Shown: positions 43,659 to 52,366 of the stretch, in pieces
How positions within the stretch are numbered: the stretch's first letter is position 1
Layout: the number at the start of each line of letters is the position of its first letter
Assembly: GCA_023954475.1 (NCBI GenBank)
Contig: JAMLHW010000011.1
Coordinates: forward strand, 1-64,000
Reading direction: 5' to 3'
From: Anaerolineae bacterium
GTDB taxonomy: Bacteria; Chloroflexota; Anaerolineae; Promineifilales; Promineifilaceae
Length of the DNA: 64,000 nt
The notes under the pieces: model-generated
The model's database searches: none
The model's input: the letters and a program-made list of their open reading frames with translations, nothing else
Told to the model about the DNA's origin: nothing
Made by a program: the position numbers and the translations under genes

Positions 43659-46600
43659 ATGGGAGCACAGCGTATTTCGGCCGAATTGCATATTGCCCCC
43701 TGGCGTCTTCGGCATCTTGCATTACTATGTCTGGCCGTTGTGACGTTGTGTACATGTGCGCCACACCGCAGTGAACCCACCGTAACGCCAACGTCTACCC
43801 CTTCAAGTGCGATCGCTTTGCCGTCGCGACCGATTAATTTGTCATTCGAACGCCTGAATCTGGAAGCAGGACTCTCGCAGAGCGGTGTCTACGACATCGT
43901 GCAAGACACCCGGGGATTTCTCTGGATTGCCACGGAAGACGGACTCAATCGCTATGACGGGTATGCGTTTGAGGTGTTTCGGCCGATACCGGGCGATCCG
44001 AACAGCATTGCCGACGGCTTTGTCCAGGCACTCCTAGTCGACAGTGACGGCCAGTTGTGGATCGGCACGAACGCCGGCCTCGATCGCTACGATGCACAGA
44101 CCAATACTTTCATCCACATAGGTGCTGATGGTGCGCTACACAACGCCGATGTGCTGGCATTATTCGAAGATCGGTCTGGTAGCTTGTGGGTCGGCATGCA
44201 CGGCGGCGGGTATGCACGCCTGGACAGGGCAACCGGTCTGGTTGAGCGCGTCCTGCTACCCGAGAACGGGGGAACATTGGACGTGCAGGCTATCGCCCAG
44301 GACGTTCACGGCACGATATGGATCGGTGCGGAACAGGGACTATACAGAGACGGCTCCCCGGAACGCGCATTGCCGGGCAACATCCATGCCCTGTATGTGG
44401 ATCAGGAGGGTCACTTGTGGATTGGTTCGGCCGAAAATGTGACCGTCGCTACCCCCAGTTCAACCTCACTGGCAATCATCGACCAATTTGAGCACGATCC
44501 CGACAATCCAAACACCTTGACAGCCGGTGAAATCCGCGTCATCAAATCAGATCAGTCAGGCACCATCTGGATTGGCACGACCACCGGGCTCAATCGCTTC
44601 GATCCGGACACGGGACATTTTACACGGTATGAATACGATCCCGACGACGACACGTCTATCGGCACGCCCTACGTGCGCTCACTGTTTGAAGATCGGGAAG
44701 GCATTTTGTGGGTGGGAACGTACGGCGGCGGTCTCGCCAAAGCGTCGCCCTTTGCGCAACAATTCCGGCTGCTGCTCGACGGCCCCGGCGTCACCGGCAT
44801 GGTTGAAAACCCACCGGGCACGCTGTGGGCGGGAACGCTGGACGACGGTTTGTTCCGCATCGACCTGAATACGGGCGAGACCACTCAATACACGCACGAT
44901 CCTGACGATCCGGCCTCGCTTGTCAGCGATCACGTCTGGGATGTCTACCTCGACAGCCAGAAGGCGGTGTGGATTGGCACGGTTGAAGGGTTGAGCCGCT
45001 TCGATCCGGCAAACGGTGTGTTTACCCGTTTTGTCCACGATCCAACCGACGCAAACTCGTTGGGCCACAATCACGTTTGGGCGATTTTGGAGGACAGCGA
45101 CGGCATCTTCTGGTTCGGGACAGAGGCCGGTCTCGATCGCTTTGATCCTGATAGCAGGCAGTTCACCCATTTCATGCCCGACGCATCCGATCCAACCAGC
45201 TTGAGCAGCCACACAGTGATTGAGCTGTATGAGGATTCGGCCGAAAATCTGTGGGTCGGCACCTTTAACAGCGGCCTGGATAAACTCGACCGCGCCACCG
45301 GCCGATTCACCCATTACGCACCTGAGAACGACAACCCTGATGCGCTAAGTCATCAAGCCGTCATTTACATCGAAGAAGCTGAAGACGGAAGTTTGTGGAT
45401 CGGCACCTACGGCGGCGGCTTGAACCATTTTGATGTCGCTACAGAGACATTTACCCATTTCAGTTCGGCCGATGGCTTACCGAACGACGTCGTCTACGCC
45501 ATGCTCGAAGATGGGACCGGCGGCTACTGGATCAGCACCAATCGCGGATTGTCCCACTTTGATCCGGCGACAAACAGTTTCGAAAACTATGACGCCGGTG
45601 ACGGCTTGCAGAGCAACGAGTTCAACTTGCACGCTGCGCTACAGGCAAACAATGGCGATCTCCTCTTCGGCGGCATTGACGGACTGACCGCATTTGATCC
45701 ACGACAGGTTACAGGTAACCCCACGCCGCCGCCTGTCGTCTTGACCCACGTGACCCAGGGCGGGGATGTGGCTGCCTTGACAGCGCCCGCACAACTAACC
45801 CTGACGTGGCCGCAGAACTTCTTCGAGTTTGAATTCGCCGCACTCAGCTACGTCCAGCCGGATGCCAACCAATACGCATACATGCTGGAAGGATTTGACG
45901 ATCAGTGGAATGAAAATGGGACGCGTCGTTTCGGCCGATACACCAACCTCCCCGGCGGCACGTACACCTTGTACATCAAAGGCAGCAACGGCGACGGCGT
46001 GTGGAGTGAAAACGATGCCGCGTTGACCGTCACTGTCGTGCCACCGTTGTGGGAACGCACGTGGGCACAAGTATTGTTCTTGTTAACCATCGCCGCTACC
46101 GCTGTCACGGTCTACGGCCTGCGTGTACGCACCATCGAACAGCGTAGCCGCCAACTGGAAACTGAGGTAGCGGAACGCACGAGCGATTTAGCCGGATTGA
46201 ACGCCATCGCGGCTGTTGTCAGCCAATCACTCGACTTGCAGGAAACGCTCGACTCGGCACTGGCCAAAACGGTCGAAGTGATGCGCTGTGACGGGGGTGG
46301 CATCTACCTGCTGCACAACAAAGGGTCGGTTCAAGATCCGTCGCGCCTGTCGCTGAAAGCCCATCACGGATTGGCAATGCCGCTGGTGACAGAGATTGAT
46401 GACCTGCTGGTCGGTGAGGGATTTTCCGGTCGCGCCGTTCAATCGGGGCAGCCGCTCGTGGTCACCGATTTGACGCAAGACCAGCGGCTGACGCGTCACT
46501 ATGTCGTTGAAAGCGGTTTTCAAGCGCTGGCGGTGGCACCGTTGCTGGCGCGCAACACGCCGATTGGCGCATTGTTTGTCATGACCCGGCAACAACGTGA

Positions 46601-47828
46601 ATTCGACGAACGCGATCGCAGCCTGCTGTCAGCCATTGGTGGGCAGGTGGGTGTAGCGGTTGAGCAGGCGACGCTGTTTTCGGCCGAACAGCGCCGCGCC
46701 GAACAATTCCGCGTCATTACCGAAGTAGGACAGCACATCACATCGATCCTCGACATCGATGACCTACTCGTGCAAATTGTGCGCCTGGTGCAACAATCAT
46801 TTGGCTTCTATCACGTCGGCATTGGACTGATTGACGGTGATGAGTTCGTTTACAAGGTAGGCGCCGGCCCGTTGTGGGATGATCCTGATTTTGAGTTCAG
46901 CCCGGCACGATTCAAGCTCGGTGCAGAAGGGATCGGCAGCTATGTCGCCGATAGCGGCCAGCCGCTGCTGATTCCGGATGTGTTGCGCGAATCGCGCTAC
47001 GTCGCCATGCAAGGTTCATCCACCCGCTCGGAGTTGACCGTGCCGATCAAGGCCAAAGGCGCGGTGCTCGGTGTGCTCGATGCGCAAAGCGACCGGCTCA
47101 ACGCATTTGATAAATCAGATGTCACCGTCTTGCAAACATTGGCGTTGCAAGCCGGCATCGCCATTGAAAACGCCCGCCTGTATGAGCAGGCACAGGCGGG
47201 TGCGATTCTGGAAGAGCGGCAACGCATCGCCCGCGAACTGCACGACTCGGTGACGCAGGCATTGTATGGCGTCACCCTTTATTCACAGGCAGCGTCCGGC
47301 CAATTGGCGCAGGGGCACCCGGATCGTGCCGCCGACCACCTCGAAGAATTGCAGGATACGGCGCAGGAAGCACTCGCTGAAATGCGGCTGCTGATTCACG
47401 AATTGCGCCCGCCACTATTAGCGGAAGAGGGGCTCGCTGCGGCGTTACAAGCGCGTTTGCAATCGGTTGAAGGGCGTGCCGGTTTGCAGACGACGTTCAA
47501 GGTGGTTGCTTCGGCCGATTTTCCCGTTGAACAGCGCCTGCCCAAACCGATTGAGCAGGGTTTGTATCGCATTGGCCAGGAAGCGCTCAATAACACACTC
47601 AAACACGCGCGCGCCGCCCATATCGACGTTCTCTTGCGACTCGATCCGCGCCGCGTCGTGCTGGAAATTCGCGATGATGGTATCGGCTTTGATCCAGCAC
47701 TCGCTGCAGAGGGCGGTGGCGCTGGGTTAATCGGCATGGCGCAGCGCGCAGTAGAGATGGGCGGTCAATTCACAATCGATTCCAGTGTGCAGCAAGGCAC
47801 TCATATTTGCGTAGAGGTACCATTATGA
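43659..47828 (+). CDS. Two-component regulator propeller sensor histidine kinase with two GAF domains
   Basis: About 1,389 residues. N-terminal export signal (LALLCLAVVTLCTC), two seven-bladed periplasmic propellers made of Reg_prop repeats (FLWIATEDGLNRYDG, LWIGTNAGLDRYDA and many more, about 65-680), a Y_Y_Y beta-sandwich (about 700-790), one membrane helix (VLFLLTIAATAVTVYGL), two cytoplasmic GAF domains (about 845-1000 and 1020-1175), the HisKA_3 phosphoacceptor in ARELHDSVTQALYGV (near 1194) and an HATPase with DDGIGFD. The propeller-Y_Y_Y front end is typical of polysaccharide sensors in Bacteroidota. Overlaps the regulator gene by 4 bp. The start is ATG 43659; GTG 43638 is possible, since no strong Shine-Dalgarno separates them. 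Confidence 0.88.
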   Translation: MGAQRISAELHIAPWRLRHLALLCLAVVTLCTCAPHRSEPTVTPTSTPSSAIALPSRPINLSFERLNLEAGLSQSGVYDIVQDTRGFLWIATEDGLNRYDGYAFEVFRPIPGDPNSIADGFVQALLVDSDGQLWIGTNAGLDRYDAQTNTFIHIGADGALHNADVLALFEDRSGSLWVGMHGGGYARLDRATGLVERVLLPENGGTLDVQAIAQDVHGTIWIGAEQGLYRDGSPERALPGNIHALYVDQEGHLWIGSAENVTVATPSSTSLAIIDQFEHDPDNPNTLTAGEIRVIKSDQSGTIWIGTTTGLNRFDPDTGHFTRYEYDPDDDTSIGTPYVRSLFEDREGILWVGTYGGGLAKASPFAQQFRLLLDGPGVTGMVENPPGTLWAGTLDDGLFRIDLNTGETTQYTHDPDDPASLVSDHVWDVYLDSQKAVWIGTVEGLSRFDPANGVFTRFVHDPTDANSLGHNHVWAILEDSDGIFWFGTEAGLDRFDPDSRQFTHFMPDASDPTSLSSHTVIELYEDSAENLWVGTFNSGLDKLDRATGRFTHYAPENDNPDALSHQAVIYIEEAEDGSLWIGTYGGGLNHFDVATETFTHFSSADGLPNDVVYAMLEDGTGGYWISTNRGLSHFDPATNSFENYDAGDGLQSNEFNLHAALQANNGDLLFGGIDGLTAFDPRQVTGNPTPPPVVLTHVTQGGDVAALTAPAQLTLTWPQNFFEFEFAALSYVQPDANQYAYMLEGFDDQWNENGTRRFGRYTNLPGGTYTLYIKGSNGDGVWSENDAALTVTVVPPLWERTWAQVLFLLTIAATAVTVYGLRVRTIEQRSRQLETEVAERTSDLAGLNAIAAVVSQSLDLQETLDSALAKTVEVMRCDGGGIYLLHNKGSVQDPSRLSLKAHHGLAMPLVTEIDDLLVGEGFSGRAVQSGQPLVVTDLTQDQRLTRHYVVESGFQALAVAPLLARNTPIGALFVMTRQQREFDERDRSLLSAIGGQVGVAVEQATLFSAEQRRAEQFRVITEVGQHITSILDIDDLLVQIVRLVQQSFGFYHVGIGLIDGDEFVYKVGAGPLWDDPDFEFSPARFKLGAEGIGSYVADSGQPLLIPDVLRESRYVAMQGSSTRSELTVPIKAKGAVLGVLDAQSDRLNAFDKSDVTVLQTLALQAGIAIENARLYEQAQAGAILEERQRIARELHDSVTQALYGVTLYSQAASGQLAQGHPDRAADHLEELQDTAQEALAEMRLLIHELRPPLLAEEGLAAALQARLQSVEGRAGLQTTFKVVASADFPVEQRLPKPIEQGLYRIGQEALNNTLKHARAAHIDVLLRLDPRRVVLEIRDDGIGFDPALAAEGGGAGLIGMAQRAVEMGGQFTIDSSVQQGTHICVEVPL

Positions 47829-48478
47829 CCCAAGTGATCCGTGTTTTTGTAGCCGATGATCACGCCATCATCCGCACCGGCATGCGTGCCATGCTTGAAC
47901 TGGAACCCGACATGGACGTGATCGGTGAAGCTGAGAATGGCCGGGAAGCGGTCGACCGGGTACTGTTATTGCAGCCGGATGTCGTGTTGATGGATCTCGT
48001 CATGCCGGAACTGGACGGCATTGAGGCCATCACACAGATCAAAGCCCAACGACCTGAAACGCGCATCCTCGTCCTGACAACGTTTGCCGGCGAGGACAAG
48101 ATTTTCCCGGCAATCAAAGCCGGTGCACTGGGCTACCAGCTCAAGGATTCCAAACCGGACGAATTGGTCAACGCCATCCGGCAGGTGCATCGCGGCGAGT
48201 CGGCACTGCATCCGGTCATTGCGCGCAAAGTGTTGCAGGAACTATCGCGCCCTGCAGCTGAGCCGCCGACGCCTGACCCGTTGACGCCGCGCGAGTTGGA
48301 CGTGCTGCGTCTCGTCGCGCAGGGGTTGACCAACGATGAAATTGCGGCGCAACTGGTGATCAGTGAAGCGACCGTGCGCACGCATGTCAGTCACATCATG
48401 GGCAAACTGCATCTCGCCAGCCGCACGCAGGTAGCACTGTATGCGCTGCGTGAAGGATTTGCCTCTTTGGACGAGTAA
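47825..48478 (+). CDS. NarL/LuxR-family response regulator paired with the propeller kinase
   Basis: 217 residues: receiver with DDH (11-12), D57 in VLMDLVMP and K in YQLKDSK, then a LuxR HTH (LTPRELDVLRLVAQGLTNDE, ATVRTHVSHIMGKLHL). The start ATG overlaps the kinase stop, so the pair is coupled and almost certainly cognate. The following gene begins 36 bp later and may be part of the same transcript. Confidence 0.93.
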   Translation: MTQVIRVFVADDHAIIRTGMRAMLELEPDMDVIGEAENGREAVDRVLLLQPDVVLMDLVMPELDGIEAITQIKAQRPETRILVLTTFAGEDKIFPAIKAGALGYQLKDSKPDELVNAIRQVHRGESALHPVIARKVLQELSRPAAEPPTPDPLTPRELDVLRLVAQGLTNDEIAAQLVISEATVRTHVSHIMGKLHLASRTQVALYALREGFASLDE

Positions 48479-48513
48479 ATGACCTAACTGACCAACTGAT
48501 GTTTGGAGGCGCT

Positions 48514-50301
48514 GTGAAAACACGAGCCAGGTTAATGACTTTGCTATTGATGCTGTTGGTAGCAGGGTGTGCCAGAGCGCAAACCCCGGAGTCTGTCGCG
48601 CCTGAGAGCTTGTCACCATCAAATTGGACCGATGAGGATCAGGCAAAATACGCGGAACTTAACTACTTCACCTTTGGTGAGACAGTCAGTGCGTCTGGTT
48701 CAGACGGTATGGTGATTGGAATGAGCGGTGCACCTGCTGTGCGTGCCGGACTCGACGCATTACAGCAAGGGGGCAGTGCGGCCGATGCGGCCATGACGAC
48801 GGCTCTGGCGCAGGTTGCACTGCAACCAGGTAATTTCGTTACCTATGCCGGCATCATGACCATGGTCTATTACGAGGAAGAGACCAACCGCGTTTATAGC
48901 ATGAATGCTGCCTACAACGTGCCGCAGGGAGAGCATGATCCGTACTCGATTCCTTCGATTGGGGATGGCATACCCGATGGACGCACGGTTTTGGTTCCGG
49001 GTTTCATGGCAGGTGTAGAAGCGGCACACGAACGTTTCGGCCGATTGCCGTTTGATGTACTTTTTGAACCGGCCATATTTTTTGCCGAGGAAGGTTTTGA
49101 ACTCGATCCTTACCATGCCGATCTGATGCGACAATATGAGCCTATCCTGCGACGCTTACCAGAAACTGAAAGTCTGTTTACGGACGAGAATGGCGATCTG
49201 TTTGCAGCTGGAGATTTGTTCCATCAGCCAGAGCTTGCAGCCACTTTACGCGCCGTTGCAGCTAATGGCAGCACATATATGTATACAGGCCCATGGGCGG
49301 AGAAATTAGTCAGGGCCGTGCAAGAACACGGTGGCACGCTGACGATGCAAGATATGCAAGATTATGCCGTCATCTGGTCTGAACCAGTAGCAGCAGAGTA
49401 TGGAGATTACACGATTTATGCACCCGGTTTGCCCGCGTTTGGCGGTGTCAACATGGTTGAGGGGATTAATCTGTGGCAAGAAGCTGGTTTAATGCCAGCA
49501 GATCCTTATACGGATTCGGCCGAATCCCTTTTCTGGTTGAAACAGATCGTCCGTTCATCTTATCTCAGCACATTCACGCCTGAGCAACTGGACGCCATGT
49601 TTCCGGACGCCGATCTTTCTTTTGACTCCCGTGCGAGTCGGGACACAGCTCGATTCCTTTGGCAGCAAATCCGGCAGGATCACTTCCCGTTCACTACAGC
49701 GCCCTCTGCTGACACACACAGTTCTGCCATTGTCGCCGTTGATCGCGAAGGCAACATCGCATCTGTCGTGCATTCTATTAACGCATTGTTCTGGGGCGAA
49801 ACAGGGATTGCCATCGACGGCGTTGTGATACCTGATTCAGCTGCGCATCAACAAGAAATGATGGCAGTTGCCGGTGCCGGAAATCGCTTGCCTGATCCGA
49901 CAAATCCCGTGATTATTTTGCGTGACGGTGTTCCTTCACATGCTGCTGCAACAATTGGACAGGTGCACCTGGAGGGTCTTCCACGCCTGTTGACCATGCT
50001 CGATGCTGACCTGCTACCGGCAGAGGTGATTGGTTTGCCTGCGTTTCTATCGCCTGACGTGTCGGTTGATGGCTCGGGGTTTGCATTTATAGATCGCGTC
50101 ATTACCGGAGAGTTTGACGCGGAAATAATCAATGAGGTACGCCGCAAAGGCCAGCCAGTGACGCTGTTACCCGAAGAGACCTCTTTCGAAGAATTGGTCA
50201 TGCTGCGAGGCTGGTGGATAGGAATTGCCGTTGACCCGAACACGGGTGATACCCATGGGGTCGCTCCACGCGATTTCGGCGGCTACGCTTTGGGTTACTG
50301 A
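48514..50301 (+). CDS. Gamma-glutamyltransferase-like lipoprotein
   Basis: 595 residues, an N-terminal nucleophile hydrolase resembling gamma-glutamyltranspeptidase, which transfers or hydrolyses the gamma-glutamyl group of glutathione-like peptides outside the membrane. Start is GTG 48514 with GGAGG six nucleotides upstream; the ATG at 48499 precedes that ribosome site. The signal ends in a lipobox LVAGC (Cys19), so the protein is membrane-tethered. QGGSAADAAMTTALA and the self-processing Thr in ADTHSSAIVAVD (T401) are conserved. The oxyanion-region GxxSGG is not obvious (FGGVNMVEG instead), so substrate preference may differ from classic GGT. Follows the propeller two-component pair by 36 bp. 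Confidence 0.82.
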   Translation: MKTRARLMTLLLMLLVAGCARAQTPESVAPESLSPSNWTDEDQAKYAELNYFTFGETVSASGSDGMVIGMSGAPAVRAGLDALQQGGSAADAAMTTALAQVALQPGNFVTYAGIMTMVYYEEETNRVYSMNAAYNVPQGEHDPYSIPSIGDGIPDGRTVLVPGFMAGVEAAHERFGRLPFDVLFEPAIFFAEEGFELDPYHADLMRQYEPILRRLPETESLFTDENGDLFAAGDLFHQPELAATLRAVAANGSTYMYTGPWAEKLVRAVQEHGGTLTMQDMQDYAVIWSEPVAAEYGDYTIYAPGLPAFGGVNMVEGINLWQEAGLMPADPYTDSAESLFWLKQIVRSSYLSTFTPEQLDAMFPDADLSFDSRASRDTARFLWQQIRQDHFPFTTAPSADTHSSAIVAVDREGNIASVVHSINALFWGETGIAIDGVVIPDSAAHQQEMMAVAGAGNRLPDPTNPVIILRDGVPSHAAATIGQVHLEGLPRLLTMLDADLLPAEVIGLPAFLSPDVSVDGSGFAFIDRVITGEFDAEIINEVRRKGQPVTLLPEETSFEELVMLRGWWIGIAVDPNTGDTHGVAPRDFGGYALGY

Positions 50302-50345
50302 TTTTTTCGACTACACATATGTTGTAGTACTCCCCACAAATCATT

Positions 50346-50376
50346 GACAAAGACCGCCTTGAAAACGGTCTGTCTG
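50346..50376 (+). repeat. Repeated intergenic hairpin, copy B (possible terminator)
   Basis: GACAAAGACCG, nine-base loop, CGGTCTGTCTGC; stem AGACCG/CGGTCT (50351-50371), with GAC/GTC pairing outside an AA bulge. Same layout as copy A at 39514. It lies 45 bp after the GGT-like gene. Confidence 0.45.
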
Positions 50377-50501
50377 CACAATCTAGTTCCACATATTCCT
50401 GACGACAAATTGTGCTCATTTTTGTAAGCTGTAGTCAACTGGAAAAGATGATTCACCGGCTGTCATTGTTGACAGCGCTGGGTTGTCACAAGAGGTGTAT
50501 G

Positions 50502-50741
50502 ATGTTTACTTACAAAGATGTCTATGTCAAGCAGGAATACCACAATGAGAATCTGCGGGCTGTAGAGCATCGTCGCCTGATTCGCGAAGTTACTTCGGCC
50601 GAAAAAACGATTCTCCACTACTTGTACCTAAACGCCACAAATAGTCTGAAGCGCGTTTTTGCAGGGATACGTTCTCGACCAGTTGTCGAGGAACAGATGG
50701 CAGGCACCGCTCCAATAACGCCGGTTCACCGGCAGCGCTGA
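50502..50741 (+). CDS. Small protein of unknown function
   Basis: 79 residues from ATG 50502 (ATG 50499 is immediately before); AGAGGTG lies 5 nt upstream. The N-terminal half (FTYKDVYVKQEYHNENLRAVEHRRLIRE) is charged and probably helical; a basic C-terminal half follows (LKRVFAGIRSR). Similar short proteins occur in Chloroflexota but I know no function. It precedes a single-domain receiver gene by 14 bp in an apparent operon. Confidence 0.5.
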   Translation: MFTYKDVYVKQEYHNENLRAVEHRRLIREVTSAEKTILHYLYLNATNSLKRVFAGIRSRPVVEEQMAGTAPITPVHRQR

Positions 50742-50755
50742 TTGTGGGGTTGATC

Positions 50756-51121
50756 ATGGGCCGTGTCTTGCGTGTACTTATTGCCGATGACCGATCCCGT
50801 TCACGCAGTGGGCTGCGGGCAATTCTGGCGATGTGCCCTGATTTGGAAGTAGTTGGTGAGGCAACCGACGGTCAGGAATCGGTTGCTCTCGCTGCTACTA
50901 TCCATCCTGATGTCGTTTTGATGGATATGCGCATGCCCGTGATGGACGGCGAGACGGCGATACGCGAGATCAACCGATTGTTTCCACGCATTCGGGTGAT
51001 TGCACTGTCCTTGTATAGAGAGTACGAAGAGCGTGCGCTGGCAGCAGGTGCAGAGGCGTTTTTGCTGAAAGGATGTTCGGCCGAAACGCTCTTTGCCGCC
51101 ATGCATGGAGGTGCGATGTGA
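50756..51121 (+). CDS. Single-domain response regulator (receiver only)
   Basis: 121 residues, a complete receiver domain: DDR acidic pair (11-12), phosphoacceptor D57 in VLMDMRMP, and the conserved K in AFLLKGCS. It ends right after the domain with no output helix, so it is a CheY/Spo0F-like phosphate carrier or a decayed NarL regulator that lost its HTH. Its D57 region is nearly the same as in the NarL-type regulator at 27993. The stop overlaps the GTG start of the CPBP protease gene (coupled translation), suggesting that it controls the protease or shares its pathway. Confidence 0.85.
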   Translation: MGRVLRVLIADDRSRSRSGLRAILAMCPDLEVVGEATDGQESVALAATIHPDVVLMDMRMPVMDGETAIREINRLFPRIRVIALSLYREYEERALAAGAEAFLLKGCSAETLFAAMHGGAM

Positions 51122-52011
51122 CAACACACAACCTGGTAGTCAAATCACAATCGACACGCATATGGGTCATCGGTTTGTTTATGCTTGGTGGTGGTGCGCT
51201 GTTTCTCCTGGGCAACAACTGGAACAAGCTGTTTCCCACCAATACGAGCACAGTCTATAAGACTGGCTTGGCACTCGTTTTCCTCGTTACAGCGCTGGCG
51301 CTGCGACGCCATGCCACATTGAAGTTGTACTGGCCGTTGGCTTATGCGCTGTTTGTAGGCGCTGCGGCAAATCTGGTCAACTGGCTCTTGGGAAACTGGT
51401 TGTTGCCGTTGATTTCGGCCGAAATGACAGTTGCACAGGATCTTGCAGTCGACAAACTTGCCCAGTGTATTCCGGTAGTGGCTACAATCATCATCCTCAC
51501 GCTGTTGGCAGGTGATGATCTCGGTTCAATCTTTCTGCGGCGAGGGCGGGTCAAAGCCTGGCTGACATTTGGCTTGATCAGTTTCGCTGTTTGCGCACTG
51601 CTCTTTGCGGTGATCGCGGTTTTGCAGGCAGATAATCCCGGAACAAGCGGGTTAACGGCAGGTGGCGTGCCACTGGCTACGATTGGCGCAGCGCTACCGT
51701 TCATTCTGATCTTCGTCTTTGCCAATGCGATCATGGAGGAACTCTGGTTTAGAGGCATCTTTCTCAACAAACTTGCACCACTCACCAGTGCGTTTGCCGC
51801 CATAACGGCTACGAGCCTTATCTTTGGTGTTGCCCACATTGGGGCAACCTACATTTCCCCCGTCGAGATGTTCGTTTTCCCGCTGATCGTTTTTGGTGTC
51901 GGCGTGTTAAACGCGTTTGTAATGCTTAAAACAGACAGCATTTGGGGATCGGTGTTGTTCCACGCAGGTTATGATTTACTGATCATCATTCCTGTCATTC
52001 TGGTAGGTTGA
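51118..52011 (+). CDS. CPBP family intramembrane metalloprotease
   Basis: 297 residues, about eight membrane helices. Motif 1 EELWFRG (E207, E208, R212), motif 2 FGVAH (H240) and FHAGYD (H282) form the CPBP zinc site. GTG 51118 is the start: it overlaps the previous stop and has GGAGGTG six nucleotides upstream; the ORF is open further upstream but overlaps the receiver gene. This is the second CPBP protease in the window that lies next to a receiver-type regulator. Confidence 0.87.
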   Translation: MTTHNLVVKSQSTRIWVIGLFMLGGGALFLLGNNWNKLFPTNTSTVYKTGLALVFLVTALALRRHATLKLYWPLAYALFVGAAANLVNWLLGNWLLPLISAEMTVAQDLAVDKLAQCIPVVATIIILTLLAGDDLGSIFLRRGRVKAWLTFGLISFAVCALLFAVIAVLQADNPGTSGLTAGGVPLATIGAALPFILIFVFANAIMEELWFRGIFLNKLAPLTSAFAAITATSLIFGVAHIGATYISPVEMFVFPLIVFGVGVLNAFVMLKTDSIWGSVLFHAGYDLLIIIPVILVG

Positions 52012-52030
52012 TGGATATGGAGTGTATGCA

Positions 52031-52246
52031 ATGAACGCAAAACAAGAAATGGAATCCAGGTATATGGGGTTGGGCACGGCTTTGGGCATGGCAGGAGGCG
52101 GCTTGATTGGTTTTGCCGTCTGGATGGCGACCGGTCTGTTTATCTTCCTGCCGGTGTTCATTGGGGCTGGTTTGCCGGTTGGTTACGCAATTGGGCAGAA
52201 GTTGACTGAAAAACATTCGGCCGAATATAGCGACAAAGAACAATAG
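52031..52246 (+). CDS. Small two-helix membrane protein
   Basis: 71 residues, MNAKQEMESRYMGLGTALG start, two glycine-rich membrane helices (AGGGLIGFAVWMATGLFIFL, VFIGAGLPVGYAIG) and a charged tail. GGAG nine nucleotides upstream of ATG 52031. It is 19 bp after the CPBP gene, so last in that operon; a possible substrate or modulator of the protease, which is inference only. Confidence 0.6.
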   Translation: MNAKQEMESRYMGLGTALGMAGGGLIGFAVWMATGLFIFLPVFIGAGLPVGYAIGQKLTEKHSAEYSDKEQ

Positions 52247-52366
52247 ATCGGTAGAAGACATTTGCAAACGTTAGCGTGGTTATACCTGGCGCGTCAACAC
52301 GTGCAACTGGCGGTTTCACTACTGGAAGAAGCCACGATGTTTTCAACCCTTGACCAAATCCTCCAC

